From the NCBI GenBank assembly GCA_013698285.1, contig JACCVE010000410.1:1-6055 (forward strand): 6,055 bases of DNA, read 5' to 3'. Under the pieces are notes generated by a model. It saw only the letters and a list, made by a program, of their open reading frames with translations, did no database searches and was not told where the DNA came from. A program made the position numbers and the translations under genes. Below, in pieces: positions 5,022-6,055 of this stretch. Origin of the DNA: Chloroflexia bacterium. Lineage in GTDB: Bacteria; Chloroflexota; Chloroflexia; Thermomicrobiales; UBA6265. Numbering within the stretch: position 1 is the first letter of the stretch; the number at the start of each line of letters is the position of its first letter.

Positions 5022-5750
5022 CTACAGCGGGCCGGAGATGCCGCCGTCCTTGCGGATGCGCCAGAAGTGAACCGCCATCAGGAAGGCGGCCACGAGGGGC
5101 AGGAAGATGACGTGGAGAGTGTAGAAGCGGATCAGGGTGTTCTCGCTGATCTGGTAATCGCCCCGGAGCAGGAAGGCGACCTGGTCGCCGAGGAGGGGCG
5201 CGGCGCCACCGATCTCGGTGCCGACGGTGACGGCCCAGAAGGCGAGTTGGTCCCAGGGGAGCAGGTAGCCGGTGAAGGAGAGCAGGAACGTGATGACGAG
5301 GAGGAGGACGCCGATCACCCAGTTGAACTCACGGGGCGGCTTGTAGGAGCCGGTGTAGAAGACGCGGCCCATGTGGAGGAAGACGGCGATCACCATGCCC
5401 TGGGCCGACCAGCGGTGCATGTTGCGCATGAGCTGGCCGAAGGTGACGCTGGACTCGATGGCGATCATGTCGGGGTAGGCAGCGTCGGGGGTGGGGCGGT
5501 AGTAGAACATCAGCAGGACGCCGGTCATGGTCAGGACGAGGAACATGAAGAAGGACAGGCCGCCGAGGCAGAAGGTGTAGGTCACCTTGGTGGCGTAGCG
5601 CTTGATCTTGACTGGGTGGATATGGAGGAAGACGTTGCTGGCAATGATCAGGGCCTGGTTGCGCTGCGTGTCGGGGTAGCCGTGCCGGACGACCGATCGC
5701 CAGACGGAGGAGTTGGTGATCCGGTCGGCCAGGGTCTGCTCTCGCCTCAT
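5022..5750 (-). CDS. petB: cytochrome b6-like subunit of a bc/b6f-type quinol:cytochrome c oxidoreductase
   Basis: A 242-residue four-helix cytochrome b that ends GGISGPL like cytochrome b6. Helices lie at about 57-83, 108-130, 143-163 and 208-230. The four ligands of the two b haems are His112 and His126 (14 apart) and His213 and His228 (15 apart), the same spacing as cytochrome b6. Cys61 in FCLGG lies 51 residues before His112, exactly where b6 has the cysteine that covalently binds haem ci, so a third haem is likely. PWDQ is at 165-168. The protein carries electrons across the membrane from the quinol oxidation site. ATG at 5750 has GGGGAG 7 nt upstream and GAGAGG closer in. The frame is open to 5954, but that would start upstream of the predicted transcription start and add 68 unrelated residues. 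It is the first gene of the operon. The symbol is by analogy; qcrB is the Bacillus name. Confidence 0.95.
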   Translation of the reverse strand: MRREQTLADRITNSSVWRSVVRHGYPDTQRNQALIIASNVFLHIHPVKIKRYATKVTYTFCLGGLSFFMFLVLTMTGVLLMFYYRPTPDAAYPDMIAIESSVTFGQLMRNMHRWSAQGMVIAVFLHMGRVFYTGSYKPPREFNWVIGVLLLVITFLLSFTGYLLPWDQLAFWAVTVGTEIGGAAPLLGDQVAFLLRGDYQISENTLIRFYTLHVIFLPLVAAFLMAVHFWRIRKDGGISGPL

Positions 5751-5773
5751 GCGTCCTCTCCCCAAATGATGCG

Positions 5774-5788
5774 CCGCGCGACGCGCGG
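5774..5788 (-). repeat. GC-rich inverted repeat in the leader of the cytochrome b gene
   Basis: CCGCGCG-A-CGCGCGG is a perfect palindrome, most likely folding as a 5-bp stem with a 5-nt loop. It lies 24 nt upstream of the ATG, just above the ribosome binding site, so in mRNA it could stabilise the 5' end or influence translation. It may also be chance in a CG-rich patch. Confidence 0.35.
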
Positions 5789-5869
5789 AAACCCTCGACT
5801 CGACCCACTCCCACGGGCGACGTGTCACCCGACCGTGATTGGATGAACACGCGAACCCACCATCGGGCA

Positions 5870-5887
5870 GCCATACGTCGGTATGGC
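5870..5887. repeat. palindrome GCCATAC-GTCG-GTATGGC, candidate operator of the bc operon
   Basis: Perfect 7-bp arms flank a 4-nt centre. It lies 13 nt beyond the -10 hexamer, spanning roughly +8 to +25 of the predicted transcript, a classic place for repressor binding. In RNA it could also fold as a hairpin near the 5' end. No regulator gene is present in the window. Confidence 0.5.
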
Positions 5888-5900
5888 GCTGGGTGCGGCT

Positions 5901-5929
5901 ATTGTCAGTCCCGGCGGTTGGGTGGTCAA
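5901..5929 (-). promoter_or_regulatory. sigma70-like promoter of the bc-complex operon
   Basis: TTGACC (5924-5929) and GACAAT (5901-5906) on the minus strand are separated by 17 nt, matching consensus at 5 of 6 and 4 of 6 positions. This is the best promoter in the window. Transcription would begin near 5894, giving a leader of about 144 nt before the cytochrome b ATG. Its position rules against starting cytochrome b translation at 5954. Confidence 0.6.
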
Positions 5930-6055
5930 GCGGGGCGACGGAGGGTGCGGGCATCCGCGCACGATTGCCCGGCGGGGCCTGGTGCGGTCGATACCGCGAG
6001 GGACGGTTACAAGCGTGGCGATGACGGGGTGGCGTCTCGATGGGTGACCCAGGAC

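Larger units (their letters stand above)
5751..6055. other. 305-bp region upstream of the bc operon
   Basis: The stretch holds the operon promoter, an 18-bp palindrome and a GC hairpin in the predicted leader, each listed separately. From about 5930 to the right edge I see nothing supportable. A short minus-strand frame ending TAA at 6007-6009 could be the tail of an upstream gene, but 15 codons are too few to judge. Confidence 0.5.

Noticed and set aside
4140..5846. 568-codon plus-strand ORF antisense to the two cytochrome b genes
   Set aside because: It is an Asp/Glu/Gly-rich, low-complexity frame produced by GC-rich membrane-protein genes on the other strand, where the frames show clear family motifs. 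It has no recognisable domain.
5751..5954. 68-residue N-terminal extension of the cytochrome b frame
   Set aside because: It would begin upstream of the predicted transcription start and is unlike any cytochrome b. The ATG at 5750 has a good ribosome site.

Overview
The window is a high-G+C bacterial segment. Every well-supported gene lies on the minus strand, so it reads right to left. Gene content and protein style suggest Chloroflexota, possibly Thermomicrobia/Sphaerobacter-like. The clues are a b6-type split cytochrome b, AGGAGG-like ribosome binding sites and a cytochrome c fused to a blue-copper domain. This assignment is an inference from family resemblance, not from any marker gene.

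Right side (about 5929 down to 2153): a probable operon for a quinol:cytochrome c oxidoreductase (bc/b6f-type complex). A sigma70-like promoter (TTGACC-N17-GACAAT) with an 18-bp palindrome just downstream of the -10 box precedes five genes in order. These are a four-helix cytochrome b6-like subunit, a subunit IV-like C-terminal cytochrome b half, a Rieske iron-sulfur protein, a membrane-anchored monohaem cytochrome c fused to a plastocyanin-like domain, and an unrecognised 67-residue single-span membrane protein. The two cytochrome b halves would oxidise quinol (menaquinol is likely but inferred). The Rieske protein takes the first electron, and the c-haem/type-1 copper protein probably replaces cytochrome c1 and passes electrons outward. 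The b subunit keeps the cysteine that in b6f-type complexes attaches the extra haem ci.

Middle (about 1911 to 1358): a separately promoted gene for a small zinc-ribbon protein of unknown function, with a palindrome at its predicted transcription start. The 333-bp gap before it holds at most a doubtful small ORF.

Left side (1095 to 1): a DUF192-family protein with its own candidate promoter, abutted upstream by a perfect GGGGACA-N7-TGTCCCC inverted repeat. At the left edge is the 5' part of a cyclodeaminase/cyclohydrolase (FTCD_C-type, folate one-carbon) gene that runs out of the window. It is recognisable by its SPAPGGGSVAA motif. The 439-bp gap between the zinc-ribbon and DUF192 genes is rich in small repeats but has no convincing gene.

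The most notable items are the haem c/type-1 copper fusion inside a bc-complex operon, the small membrane protein co-transcribed with it, and the palindromic elements placed precisely at three predicted promoters. No mobile element, CRISPR array, tRNA or rRNA was seen.
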